From: Nodosilinea sp. E11
GTDB taxonomy: Bacteria > Cyanobacteriota > Cyanobacteriia > Phormidesmidales > Phormidesmidaceae
Length of the DNA: 64,000 bases
Direction: 5' to 3'
Assembly (NCBI RefSeq): GCF_032813545.1
Contig: NZ_CP136520.1
Location: 4,706,001 to 4,770,000, forward strand
Part shown: positions 18,862 to 27,494 of the stretch, in pieces
How the letters are laid out: each line of letters starts with the position of its first letter
Position numbering within the stretch: the stretch's first letter is position 1
Translations under genes and position numbers: made by a program
The notes under the pieces: generated by a model
The model's input: the letters and a program-made list of their open reading frames with translations, nothing else
Databases searched by the model: none
Told to the model about the DNA's origin: nothing

Positions 18862-19215
18862 TCATCCCTGAGTCTTAGGACGCAGCTGGGGTTTTGGCTT
18901 ACTAGGCGATCGCGATGGGCCAGTACGGGGCCTATGGTCCGAAATACCCGCCTCCTGCTCAGAGGCCCCGTAGACATCCACATAGGCCGACCAGCCTGAC
19001 AGGGTAGCCGTAGATCGCACAATAGTACGAATGGCCTGAATATTTCGCCCACCTCGCCCAAACACCTTACCGCGCTCTTCACCATTGAATGCGATCCGAA
19101 TCCAGACCTTAGCCTGAGCAACGTTTTTTTCGCAATCAATCCGGAGAGAATCGGGCGAGTCTAAAAAAGGCTCTACCAAAAACCGAACCAGTCCTGGGAA
19201 ATCAGGGCTATCCAT
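18862..19215 (-). CDS. khpA: KH-domain RNA-binding protein (KhpA-like)
   Basis: 117 residues with a type II KH fold. The nucleic-acid-binding loop GKVFGRGGRNIQ is at residues 49-60. A basic proline-rich tail (RSPSKPKPQLRPKTQG) follows. KhpA homologues bind small RNAs and act with KhpB/Jag. It is sandwiched between rpsP and phoH, probably co-transcribed, consistent with a role in RNA or ribosome assembly. Confidence 0.9.
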   Translation of the reverse strand: MDSPDFPGLVRFLVEPFLDSPDSLRIDCEKNVAQAKVWIRIAFNGEERGKVFGRGGRNIQAIRTIVRSTATLSGWSAYVDVYGASEQEAGISDHRPRTGPSRSPSKPKPQLRPKTQG

Positions 19216-19247
19216 GTCGGGAAGGGGGCTAAAAACAGTCAGTAACG

Positions 19248-19526
19248 CTAGACTTCAGCTTTAGCTTCGGTCTTAAATCGAGGCGCAACCTTCTCAATCA
19301 AGTTGGCTTTTTCAAGAATGTGGCGCACAGTCTTGGTCGGTTGTGCCCCTTGCTCTAGGCGACGCGTAATCGCAGGCACATCAAGCCGAGTTTCGTCGGT
19401 GCGGGGGTTATAAAACCCGACTTCTTCCAGGGGCCGACCATCACGACGAGAATCGCTGTTGATGGCGACGATGCGGTAGCTAACTTCCCGCTTTTTGCCG
19501 AAACGCTTGAGTCGAAGCTTAATCAT
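19248..19526 (-). CDS. rpsP: 30S ribosomal protein S16
   Basis: Ribosomal small-subunit protein of 92 residues. The N-terminus [20 protein letters not shown] and the stretch [15 protein letters not shown] are diagnostic. First gene of the rpsP-khpA-phoH unit, 32 bases before khpA. Confidence 0.97.
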   Translation of the reverse strand: MIKLRLKRFGKKREVSYRIVAINSDSRRDGRPLEEVGFYNPRTDETRLDVPAITRRLEQGAQPTKTVRHILEKANLIEKVAPRFKTEAKAEV

Positions 19527-19769
19527 AGGGTTTAGAGCAACATTCGTAAGGTTGAAAGTTCTGTTCTTTTAGTCTTCAGCAATGGACTCTGGCGAGATGA
19601 CCAAGCTAAATCCACAGGTTTCTAATCCTATCATTAGAAACCCTCGACAGCAATGCCCTAAAGACAAAGCCTGGAAAACAGCGACGCCAACCGATCACAG
19701 GGCCACCTTAGGCCCCTACCCTGCCGATTAACGCGCCCGTTACCAGGCCGAAGCATTCCCCTTGGTCGC

Positions 19770-19901
19770 TTAGTCTTCGTGTTCGTCGAAGGGATCGGCC
19801 AACTGCTTGGACGGAGGACCAAAGGACATGTACACTGAGTAGCCCGTAACCGCAACCAACACGGTAGCTACGGAAATGATAAGAACTGTTGCAGGTTCCA
19901 T
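19770..19901 (-). CDS. psbN: Photosystem II assembly protein PsbN
   Basis: 43-residue single-span protein required for early photosystem II reaction-centre assembly. The translation begins [16 protein letters not shown] and ends PFDEHED. These are the recognised features: one N-terminal membrane helix, then [12 protein letters not shown]. It is divergent from psbH, as in chloroplasts and most cyanobacteria. Confidence 0.95.
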   Translation of the reverse strand: MEPATVLIISVATVLVAVTGYSVYMSFGPPSKQLADPFDEHED

Positions 19902-19975
19902 AGGGTTTATGAGAATAAGAAACCACTCCATCCTATAATATTACGAACTATAAAGTGTTGATTGTGGAAGGATCC

Positions 19976-20179
19976 ATGGCACAACGGACTTGGTTAGGAG
20001 ATGTGTTGAAGCCCCTCAATTCTGAGTACGGCAAAGTGGCCCCTGGTTGGGGTACTACGCCTCTCATGGCGGTTTTCATCGGTCTGTTCTTCGTGTTTTT
20101 GCTGATTATTTTGCAGCTTTACAATTCTTCCATCGTGCTAGACAGCTTTGATGTTGACTGGCGCAGTGTAGGGCTCTAG
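19976..20179 (+). CDS. psbH: Photosystem II phosphoprotein PsbH
   Basis: 67-residue low-molecular-mass photosystem II subunit. It begins [20 protein letters not shown] and has a single membrane helix ([21 protein letters not shown]), then DSFDVDW. It lacks the phosphorylated N-terminal extension of plants, as expected in cyanobacteria. GGAAGGATCC precedes the ATG, so I use 19976 rather than an upstream in-frame codon at 19955. The 74-bp gap to psbN must hold both promoters. Confidence 0.97.
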   Translation: MAQRTWLGDVLKPLNSEYGKVAPGWGTTPLMAVFIGLFFVFLLIILQLYNSSIVLDSFDVDWRSVGL

Positions 20180-20352
20180 GCACTAGAAGAGGCCAGGTCA
20201 CAACGGTTTGGCCTCAATCTTGGCAACACAATTTGGATTCACGTCCAACAGCTATCTGCCTGAGGCTGGCGTAGACCCTTGACTACCCAGCCTCTTTTGC
20301 CGTTTTATGCACAGCAGTAGTTTGCACAACAGTTTTCGACTGTGGGGGTTCT

Positions 20353-20703
20353 ATGAACGTTTTTGGTGTGGGTTTGCCAGAGATGGCACTGATTTTGGTG
20401 CTGGCCTTGCTGGTGTTTGGCCCTAAAAAACTGCCCGAAATTGGCCGCAGCATGGGTAAAGCCATCAAGGGCTTTCAGGATGCTTCCCGCGAGTTTGAGG
20501 AAGAGTTTAAAAAGGAAGCCCAACAGATTGAGAAAGCGGTGACAGCACCGATGAAAGCCACCCTAGAGCCCGATGCACCCAAAGTCCTCACCCCGCCCGA
20601 CGCGGTGGCTGAACCTGAAGCAGTTGGAGCCGAAGCACCAGTAGAAGGCGGCAGCACCCCAGAAACCGTGGCTGAGGCAGCTGAAACCGAGCCTTCCACC
20701 TAG
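20353..20703 (+). CDS. tatA: Sec-independent translocase subunit, TatA/E family
   Basis: 116 residues. The N-terminal helix LPEMALILVLALLVFGPKKL is followed by an amphipathic helix (GRSMGKAIKGFQDASREF), with the family FGP hinge. The tail is acidic and Ala/Pro-rich. Works with TatC to export folded proteins across thylakoid or plasma membrane. TatA and TatB are hard to separate in cyanobacteria; TatA is favoured by the short helix and FGPKKLPE. Followed 21 bases later by pth. Confidence 0.88.
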   Translation: MNVFGVGLPEMALILVLALLVFGPKKLPEIGRSMGKAIKGFQDASREFEEEFKKEAQQIEKAVTAPMKATLEPDAPKVLTPPDAVAEPEAVGAEAPVEGGSTPETVAEAAETEPST

Positions 20704-20724
20704 CTGTTTCAGAAGAGTTGAGCT

Positions 20725-21351
20725 ATGGCTGAAGCCGTGACATCCCTGTTGCCCTGCCTAATTGTCGGGCTAGGCAATCCGGGGGATAAATACGCTGGCA
20801 CCCGCCACAACGTCGGCTTTGAGGTGATCGATCGCCTCTCTAAGCGCTGGGCCATCCCCTTAAAAGAGGAGCGGCGATTTCAAGGTGAGTATGGGGTTGG
20901 GTTTGAGCCAGTCGCTCGCCAGAAAGTATATTTGCTGAAGCCTCTCACCTATATGAATCGCTCCGGCCAATCAATGCGGGCAGTCTTAGACTGGCTGAAG
21001 CTAGAACCTAGCCAAGTGCTGGTTGTCTACGACGATATGGACCTGCCGGTGGGGCGGCTTAGATTACGGCTGTCGGGCTCTGCCGGGGGCCACAACGGTA
21101 TGAAATCAGCGATTTCTCACTTGGGTACCCAAGATTTCTCACGCCTGCGGATTGGCATTGGGGCGGGCGATCGCGCTGGTGGCAGTGATAAAGCAGTGGT
21201 TTCCCATGTGCTGGGTAACTTTTCTAAGGTTGAGCGCGCCACGATGGATGCAGTGGTCGATACCGCTCTGCGGGCGCTTGAAAAAGCTCTAGGCGACGGA
21301 GTTGAGAAGGCTATGAGTCTATATAACAACGTTGACCTAAGCAATAGCTGA
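20725..21351 (+). CDS. pth: Peptidyl-tRNA hydrolase
   Basis: 208-residue enzyme that frees peptides from prematurely released peptidyl-tRNA. Signatures GLGNPGDKYAGTRHNVGFEV (catalytic histidine), LLKPLTYMNRSGQ, and YDDMDLPVGRLRLR followed by GGHNGMKS are intact. It is close behind tatA in the same direction. Confidence 0.96.
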   Translation: MAEAVTSLLPCLIVGLGNPGDKYAGTRHNVGFEVIDRLSKRWAIPLKEERRFQGEYGVGFEPVARQKVYLLKPLTYMNRSGQSMRAVLDWLKLEPSQVLVVYDDMDLPVGRLRLRLSGSAGGHNGMKSAISHLGTQDFSRLRIGIGAGDRAGGSDKAVVSHVLGNFSKVERATMDAVVDTALRALEKALGDGVEKAMSLYNNVDLSNS

Positions 21352-21447
21352 GTCGCTTGCTAGGGCGAAGCTGAAAACCCATTGATTGCCGAGATGCGTT
21401 AGCGGGAGGTCTTGACCTTCACTGGTTATCTTTACCGTCCTTAACCC

Positions 21448-22251
21448 CTAATGCTGTGCCTGGGGAGAGGCATACTGAGCAAACCAGTCTTGGTAAGCCG
21501 GTAGCATGGCATAGTCTTTTAAGAAGAGTTCTAAACGAACGTTGCTGCACTGATTTAGCAGGACTTTATCTAGTCGAGCGAGCTTGTCTGCTGCTGTTTC
21601 TAAGCTTTCAAAGTCATAGACTGTTCCCTTGAGGCCAGTCTTACTGTCTAGCAGAATAGCGACTCTAACTTTTTCACAATTTTGCACTGTGTTTTGGTCT
21701 GAGCGCTGACCAGTAGCCCGAATGAACTCGATTGCCTCGGGAATAGTGCCAAAATTTCCGCTAACGCTGGGTTTTTGATCATCAATACTATGACCTAGCT
21801 GAGTCGCAACTTCATAGCCTTCTAGCCGAGTTCCTCCTAGATTGACCTCAATCGGAGGCTCACCTCCGCCGATCTTTTCGATGACTAACTTTTCTCGGTG
21901 AATCGGCACTTCGATAATTTCGGTTTCTATCACTCTGCGGATGCTCACTTCGCCTACTTTGACACGTTTGCGATTGACCACTAACCGCTCTTCGAGTAGT
22001 TGAATGCCCGTGCCAAGATCGGGTAAGAACTGTTGATGCTCAAGATCAATATGAATCACCCGCTGCTCAGAATCTAGCCCATGGATATGGCTATTATCAA
22101 TTTTAATTTCATTGCCGCTCCCGTTTGAGCCGAGCGGCGTTACAACCAAAGTAAAATTGCCTGACTCCAAAGGCTCTACTCGAGCAACTCGGCCAATTAA
22201 ATAGCCAGAACAGTCAAACACAGAAGCATCAATCAATGAAGGCTGAGACAT
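21448..22251 (-). CDS. DUF2382 (YsnF/AvaK-type) protein
   Basis: 267 residues. An N-terminal PRC-barrel-like part (FDCSGYLIGRVARVEPLE) precedes a DUF2382 block with LLEERLVVNRKRVKVGEVSIRR and EVPIHREKLVIE. The C-terminal third (DSKTGLKGTVYDFESLETAADKLARLD) is not familiar. DUF2382 proteins appear in stress responses (desiccation, salt) in cyanobacteria and Deinococcus. It lies in line with the next gene upstream, also DUF2382, and the two probably arose by duplication. Confidence 0.8.
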   Translation of the reverse strand: MSQPSLIDASVFDCSGYLIGRVARVEPLESGNFTLVVTPLGSNGSGNEIKIDNSHIHGLDSEQRVIHIDLEHQQFLPDLGTGIQLLEERLVVNRKRVKVGEVSIRRVIETEIIEVPIHREKLVIEKIGGGEPPIEVNLGGTRLEGYEVATQLGHSIDDQKPSVSGNFGTIPEAIEFIRATGQRSDQNTVQNCEKVRVAILLDSKTGLKGTVYDFESLETAADKLARLDKVLLNQCSNVRLELFLKDYAMLPAYQDWFAQYASPQAQH

Positions 22252-22340
22252 AAAATTAAAAATTGGAAAGACAATTAATTAATGAGGGAAATTGCTACAG
22301 ATGGGGCATAGCTGCTGCTACACCCCATCTTGTCTAAATC

Positions 22341-22377
22341 AAATAGATCAGGCCAGAAAATCTAACCTGATTTATTT
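22341..22377 (-). terminator. Terminator between the two DUF2382 genes
   Basis: Stem AAATAGATCAGG/CCTGATTTATTT with 13-base loop, located ten bases past the stop of the upstream gene and with A+T flanks. Confidence 0.6.
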
Positions 22378-22386
22378 AATTGTGGA

Positions 22387-23316
22387 CTAGCGGTTAAGCC
22401 GAGGGTTGCCGTCGGTTTGGATGTCTATATCTTCACGACGAACCTTTTCACGCATTCGCACGGTTTCCTCATCGGTTTCCTTGCGAACGTTTACTTCTTC
22501 ACGAACGAAAGCCTGCTTTTCAACGCTGACTTCGTCTTCGTAAACTTCCATGCGTGCAACTTCTTGATCTTCGAAGTTGTGGCCTGCAGTTGCAGCAGGT
22601 TGGTCGGCAACGTTGTGCCGCTCGATTACAACCCGCTCTTTAGTGACCGGTTCTACAATCTCAGCTGTTTCAGCAGTGACTCGCTTGCCAACACTGACTT
22701 CGCCTACCTTTTTGCGATCGCGGTGAGACACCAAACGCTCTTCGTATAGACGCAGAGGACCATGGTTGTCTTCGTCGCTCAGACCGTAGAAGCTAGGCTC
22801 GCGATCGTAGGGCGTTGCAGCAACGTCGCTTTTGACTACCTTTTGCTGCTTGCTGGTTTCTAAGGTGCTGGCTTCCAGCGGATTCATGCGATTGGCGTCA
22901 TTGGGCGCATCGTAATTGGTGCCCAAGAATTGACGGTTAGAGCGACCTTGAGCGATGGGCTGATAATGACCCCGCACTTGGTTCTCATAACGATCGTCTA
23001 CAATCGTATCTTCTCTATATTCAGGTAAATTTTCTACCTGCTCTTTAGAAAGACCGCTGACATAGATCCGATCTTGACTATAGTCAAATCGGGCTAGGCC
23101 AATCGGCAGCAAAACGTTTTTGCCAAAAATCCAAGGGCCTGTATCAATCACTAGATAGCGAAAGCGGCCAGACTCATCTACAAGCAGATCTTTAGCAGTA
23201 CCTACTCGATCATCACGCTGGGCATAAACAGAGTAAGAGTCGATACTCTTCATCTGACCATCAGCGAGAGTGTCGCGATAATCAGGGTAGTAATCTTTAA
23301 GTCGTTGCAAAGGCAT
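22387..23316 (-). CDS. PRC-barrel plus DUF2382 stress protein
   Basis: 309 residues. A PRC-barrel domain occupies about residues 20-95 (VGTAKDLLVDESGRFRYLVID). A linker follows, then two DUF2382-like halves (LRLYEERLVSHRDRKKVGEV and MEVYEDEVSVEKQAFVREEVNV). This is the AvaK/YsnF layout. It is rich in charged residues and has no signal peptide. A ribosome-binding AAGGAGG lies before the ATG, suggesting high expression. Function unknown; stress association is by family only. Confidence 0.85.
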   Translation of the reverse strand: MPLQRLKDYYPDYRDTLADGQMKSIDSYSVYAQRDDRVGTAKDLLVDESGRFRYLVIDTGPWIFGKNVLLPIGLARFDYSQDRIYVSGLSKEQVENLPEYREDTIVDDRYENQVRGHYQPIAQGRSNRQFLGTNYDAPNDANRMNPLEASTLETSKQQKVVKSDVAATPYDREPSFYGLSDEDNHGPLRLYEERLVSHRDRKKVGEVSVGKRVTAETAEIVEPVTKERVVIERHNVADQPAATAGHNFEDQEVARMEVYEDEVSVEKQAFVREEVNVRKETDEETVRMREKVRREDIDIQTDGNPRLNR

Positions 23317-23491
23317 AAAAGGCCTCCTTTAATTCATCCTTCTATAAGGTAAGAAGAAAGTACTGAAGCCTCATCGTCCAATAGAAAGGCAGTGGTAGCC
23401 TCGATAGGCATAGCTTTATCGCTGCTCATGATTGAATGCTGAAAGCCGACAGAACTAACCCGCTGCTCCCTGCACCCTGGGACAACAAAAA

Positions 23492-23545
23492 CCGGGCTTC
23501 TAGATTAGTCCTCTTACTTGGCGAAGGGACTATCCAGAAGCCCGG
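23492..23545 (-). terminator. Rho-independent terminator of the oligopeptidase gene
   Basis: On the minus strand the 10-bp arm CCGGGCTTCT pairs with AGAAGCCCGG, with an inner GGACTA/TAGTCC pairing, followed by TTTTTG. It is 28 bases past the oligopeptidase stop codon. Confidence 0.9.
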
Positions 23546-23573
23546 CTCGAAACCGGTGGGCAGAGATGGCTGG

Positions 23574-25658
23574 CTAGGCGGCGACTAATCCCCGATGGCG
23601 CAGCAACGCCTGGGTGCTAGGCTCTCGCCCTCGAAAGGCTTTGAATACCTCCATCGGGTGCCGACTACCGCCTAGGGCTAGCACCGTATCGCGGAAGCGG
23701 CGGCCAGTGGCAGCGATCGCTCCCTCATTGTCTAAACCAGCCTCCTCAAAGGCGGCAAAGGCATCGGCACTCAGTACCTCAGCCCAGAAGTAGCTGTAGT
23801 AACCCGCTGCGTAACCTCCGGCAAAAATGTGGGTGAAGGCGCAGAGAAAGGCATCTTCGGGTAGGGGCTTAAGAATGGAAGATTGTTCTGCAATGCGCTG
23901 ACTAACCGCCGTCACTGTCTCACCACTACCAGGGCGATAGCGATGGTGCAGCTCAATATCCGTCCAGCCAAAACGCACCTGGCGCAGAATAGCACTGCCG
24001 GTCATAAACGTACGGGCAGCCACAATCTTTTGGTACAGATCTTCGGGCAGGGGCGCGCCGGTATCGACGTGGCGAGCCAAGGTCAGTAGGGTGTCGCGGT
24101 GGTAGCACCAGTTCTCCATAAACTGGCTGGGCAACTCCACAGCATCCCACTCCACATTGTTGATGCCCGCCGCTCCGGTAAAGTCGACCTGGGTGAGCAT
24201 GTGCTGAAGACCGTGGCCAAACTCATGGAATAGCGTTTCGACGTCGCGGAAAGTCATGAGGCTGGGCTTGCCGTCCACCGGGGGAGCCTGGTTGCACACC
24301 AGATAGGCCACGGGTAGCCTCACCTGGCCGTTGATCTTGCCCCGGTTAATGCAGTCATCCATCCAGGCCCCACCGCGTTTTTCGGCGGGTCGACTGTAGG
24401 GGTCGAGGTAAAAGTGGGCGATCGGATCACCGCTGTTGCTCAACACCTGGAAATAGCGCACATCGGGGTGCCACACCGGGGCTTTGCCATCGGCGGGGGC
24501 AATGGTGATATCAAAGATGCGGTGGGCCAGGGCAAACAGGCCATCTAGCACCTGGGGCAAAGGGAAGTAAGGCCGCAGCTCTTCATCGTTCAGGCCATAC
24601 TTTTCCTCACGAATGCGCTCGGCCCAGAAGGCCGTATCCCAGTGGGTGAGGCTGTCGGCCTCGGCGGCCCCCTTGGCTTGGGCAAAGGTATTGAGTTCGT
24701 CTAACTCTTTCACGGCGGTGTCGTAGCTGGCCACGCGCAGTTCGTCCATGAGCTTGTCGATCGCCTCCACCGAAGCCGCCATTTTGCGGGCCAGGCTGAG
24801 GTCGGCATAGGTGGCATAGCCTAGCAGGTTGGCCATCTCGTGGCGCAGCTCTAGAATTTTCTCAATATTGGGACTGTTATCGAGGTCGCCCTCAGAGGCG
24901 CGAGTGACAAAGGCTCGATACAATTGCTCGCGCAGGTCGCGGCGACGGCTGTGCTGCATAAAGGGGCCAAAGCTGGGATAGTCGAGGGTGATGCGCCAGG
25001 GGCCAGCTTCAGGGGTGGCGTTTTCATCGCCAGCATCACGGGCTAGTTGGGCCGCGAGGGCCAGCAAACTGGGGGGCAAGCCGTCGGTTTCGGCGGCGGT
25101 GGTTAGGGTGAGACTAAAGGCTTTGGTTGCATCGAGTACGTTGTTGGCAAATTTGGTGGTGAGCTCCGCTAGCGCCTGCTGAATTTCGTTGAAGCGTTCT
25201 TTTTCGGCTCCCTCTAACCCAACTCCCGACAGCTCAGCCTCACGAATAGAGGAATCGACAATGCGCTGTTGGGCCGGATCGAAGCTGGTCCACTGGTTGC
25301 TGCTGCGCAGTTGCTTAAAGGCTTCGTAGAGGGGCTTGCTCTGCCCTAAACGGGTGGCAAACTGCACTAGAGCAGGCTGCACCTCCTCAAACGCCGCCCG
25401 CAGCTCGGGGCTATTTTTTACCCCCATCAAATGCCCGACAATACTCCAGCTCCAACCCAGGCGCTCTTCAATGCGGGTGAGCGGGTCAACTAAACCATCC
25501 CAAGTGGGAGTAACGGTTGACTCTAGCTGCTCTAGGGCAGTGGTAAGGTCGGCAATCAGCTCGGTAATGCCAGGCACAATATGGCTGGGTTTAATGCTGT
25601 CGAAGGGGGGAAGACCGGCACCAATGAGGAGGGGGTTTTGAACGGTGGTAGCTGTCAT
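23574..25658 (-). CDS. prlC: Oligopeptidase A-like M3 metallopeptidase
   Basis: Cytoplasmic zinc peptidase of about 694 residues that degrades short peptides, including cleaved signal peptides. The zinc motif HEFGHGLQHM lies near residue 480 with the supporting block GGAWMDDC upstream. Length is standard. I use ATG 25658; the frame is open 11 codons further. It ends with a strong terminator. Confidence 0.94.
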   Translation of the reverse strand: MTATTVQNPLLIGAGLPPFDSIKPSHIVPGITELIADLTTALEQLESTVTPTWDGLVDPLTRIEERLGWSWSIVGHLMGVKNSPELRAAFEEVQPALVQFATRLGQSKPLYEAFKQLRSSNQWTSFDPAQQRIVDSSIREAELSGVGLEGAEKERFNEIQQALAELTTKFANNVLDATKAFSLTLTTAAETDGLPPSLLALAAQLARDAGDENATPEAGPWRITLDYPSFGPFMQHSRRRDLREQLYRAFVTRASEGDLDNSPNIEKILELRHEMANLLGYATYADLSLARKMAASVEAIDKLMDELRVASYDTAVKELDELNTFAQAKGAAEADSLTHWDTAFWAERIREEKYGLNDEELRPYFPLPQVLDGLFALAHRIFDITIAPADGKAPVWHPDVRYFQVLSNSGDPIAHFYLDPYSRPAEKRGGAWMDDCINRGKINGQVRLPVAYLVCNQAPPVDGKPSLMTFRDVETLFHEFGHGLQHMLTQVDFTGAAGINNVEWDAVELPSQFMENWCYHRDTLLTLARHVDTGAPLPEDLYQKIVAARTFMTGSAILRQVRFGWTDIELHHRYRPGSGETVTAVSQRIAEQSSILKPLPEDAFLCAFTHIFAGGYAAGYYSYFWAEVLSADAFAAFEEAGLDNEGAIAATGRRFRDTVLALGGSRHPMEVFKAFRGREPSTQALLRHRGLVAA

Positions 25659-25944
25659 AGTCAGAGAATTAATCGAAGTAGGAGGGGACAAGAATCAAAG
25701 CGTAGCCGAGCCTAAGTCTCGATCGCATGTAGCGATCATGAAGTCGATGGCATGAACAGTTAAAAGCGATGGGTAATGGTTTGAGTAGAGGTGAATTTAG
25801 GCGAAGTCGTTATGAGTTTGACTTATATTGTATCGCAATTTGCTATTTGCCGCACCTTTTATGGGGTGAACTGTCAATTACCATAGCCTTTATTTGAGAA
25901 CTGATCTGCTTTCTGTGGTGTTGGCGCACTGGGCTGAGGGATGA

Positions 25945-27009
25945 ATGCGGAATAACAGTTCGTTTCGACGCATTGTCGCGGGGATTGTCTTCTTTTCGCT
26001 GACCGTGGTGGCGGCGGTAGTCGGCTACATGGTCGCGGGCTGGGGGTTTTTAGATGCCATCTATATGGTGGTGATTACGGTGTTTGGGGTGGGCTATGGC
26101 GAGGTTAAACCCCTGGCCTCACCAGTCTTAAAGCTATTTACCATTTTTGTGATCATCGCCGGGGCGCTATCGGTGGCCTACACCGTGTCTGGCTTTGTGC
26201 AACTGATCACCGAAGGGGAAATTCGTCGTGCCCTCAATCTCAAACGTATGACTAAAGACATTGAAAACCTCGAAGACCACGTGATCATCTGCGGCTTTGG
26301 GCGCATTGGACAACTGATTGCCCGCAAGCTAAAACACGATCGTCAATTATTCATCATTATTGATAATGATTCTGAGCGCATTGCTATGGCCCAAGAACAG
26401 GGCTACCTGTTGTATCAGGGTAATGCCACCGACGAAACCGCTCTAGAGGCAGCGGGCATCTATCGGGCTAAATCACTGGCGACCGTATTGCCCAATGATG
26501 CTATTAACGTATTTATTACCCTGACGGCGCGGGAGATGAACCCTAAGCTGATGATTTTGGCTCGGGGAGAAATGCCTTCTACGGAGAAAAAACTGCGGCT
26601 GGCAGGGGCTAACCATGTGGTGCTACCCGCCAGCATCAGCGCCCTACGGATGGCCCATTTGATTAGCCACCCTTCTGCGGTGGATTTTTTGTCCCAAACC
26701 GATGGCTACCACGGGTTGAACGAATTTTTGGCGGAGCTTGACATTCAACTTAACGAGCTGGTGGTTGAGGCCAGTTCACCCCTAATCGGCGGCACCATTG
26801 GCGACATTGAGATCAAAGGCCAGGGTACGTTTATCACTGTGGCTCTACGTCGAGCCGATGGAGAAGTGATTATTCACCCCAGCCGGGCCACTTACCTCGC
26901 TCTGGGAGACTCCATTATTTTGATGGGACACCAGGGCGACATGCCTAATTTTGCCCAGCAAACTGCGCTCAGAAAAGAGATACGCTACCGAGGGGCACGG
27001 GTTAGGTAG
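25945..27009 (+). CDS. Potassium channel with RCK (TrkA-N) domain
   Basis: 354 residues. Two membrane helices (residues 10-30 and about 60-85) surround a pore loop with GVGYGE at 48-53, which stands in place of the canonical TVGYGD. A cytoplasmic Rossmann-type RCK-N domain follows (CGFGRIGQLIARKL near 117) and then a C-terminal RCK-C/TrkA-C domain. It probably gates K+ flow under nucleotide or divalent-ion control. The start ATG 25945 overlaps a stop codon from an earlier ATG. The 3' end overlaps the convergent next gene by 8 bases. Confidence 0.88.
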   Translation: MRNNSSFRRIVAGIVFFSLTVVAAVVGYMVAGWGFLDAIYMVVITVFGVGYGEVKPLASPVLKLFTIFVIIAGALSVAYTVSGFVQLITEGEIRRALNLKRMTKDIENLEDHVIICGFGRIGQLIARKLKHDRQLFIIIDNDSERIAMAQEQGYLLYQGNATDETALEAAGIYRAKSLATVLPNDAINVFITLTAREMNPKLMILARGEMPSTEKKLRLAGANHVVLPASISALRMAHLISHPSAVDFLSQTDGYHGLNEFLAELDIQLNELVVEASSPLIGGTIGDIEIKGQGTFITVALRRADGEVIIHPSRATYLALGDSIILMGHQGDMPNFAQQTALRKEIRYRGARVR

Positions 27010-27364
27010 GGATAGAGACGGTGACAGCGGCGATCGCCACGTACATGTCGTCGTTCTTGTCGTCGAACTCGGGGATGGCGCGCCCGGCAACCACCATGCC
27101 GCCCTCCTTGAGCACCAGGGTCTTTTGGCCAAAGGGCAGCACCGCTAGCACCTCTGCCTCGCGCACTTGCTCTGGGAACGGAACGGCCACCTGGACTTCA
27201 ACGATCATTTCGTTGGGGTGGCCGAGGCCAGCGACTTCCCAGACACCGGGCAGCGCATTGTGAGCGATCGCATTGCGCACAGCCCGAGCCGCCGCCACAG
27301 TGGGGTCTTGACCGTGCTGGTCAACCCCCATCCCCATTTCTATGATCAGTCGCTTGTGGGCCAC
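27002..27364 (-). CDS. Lin0512-family protein
   Basis: 120 residues starting from GTG (MAHKRLIIEMGMGVDQHGQD). This is a small conserved family of unknown function, likely an enzyme-like fold because of the GMGVDQHG and AVRNAIAHNALPGV blocks. No signal peptide. It is convergent with and slightly overlaps the potassium channel gene. The GTG start is required because no other start precedes the conserved N-terminus. Confidence 0.8.
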   Translation of the reverse strand: MAHKRLIIEMGMGVDQHGQDPTVAAARAVRNAIAHNALPGVWEVAGLGHPNEMIVEVQVAVPFPEQVREAEVLAVLPFGQKTLVLKEGGMVVAGRAIPEFDDKNDDMYVAIAAVTVSIPT

Positions 27365-27494
27365 AGTCCGTCCTTTGATGAAATAGTGATCGGTTGTTTG
27401 ATGCGATTTAGAGTATTAGAGTAGGTGCGTGAAGATTGTAGATTGAACCTTGCTAAGGAGTCGCTAAACGACAAAGTAGCCCCGCTCTACCGAT

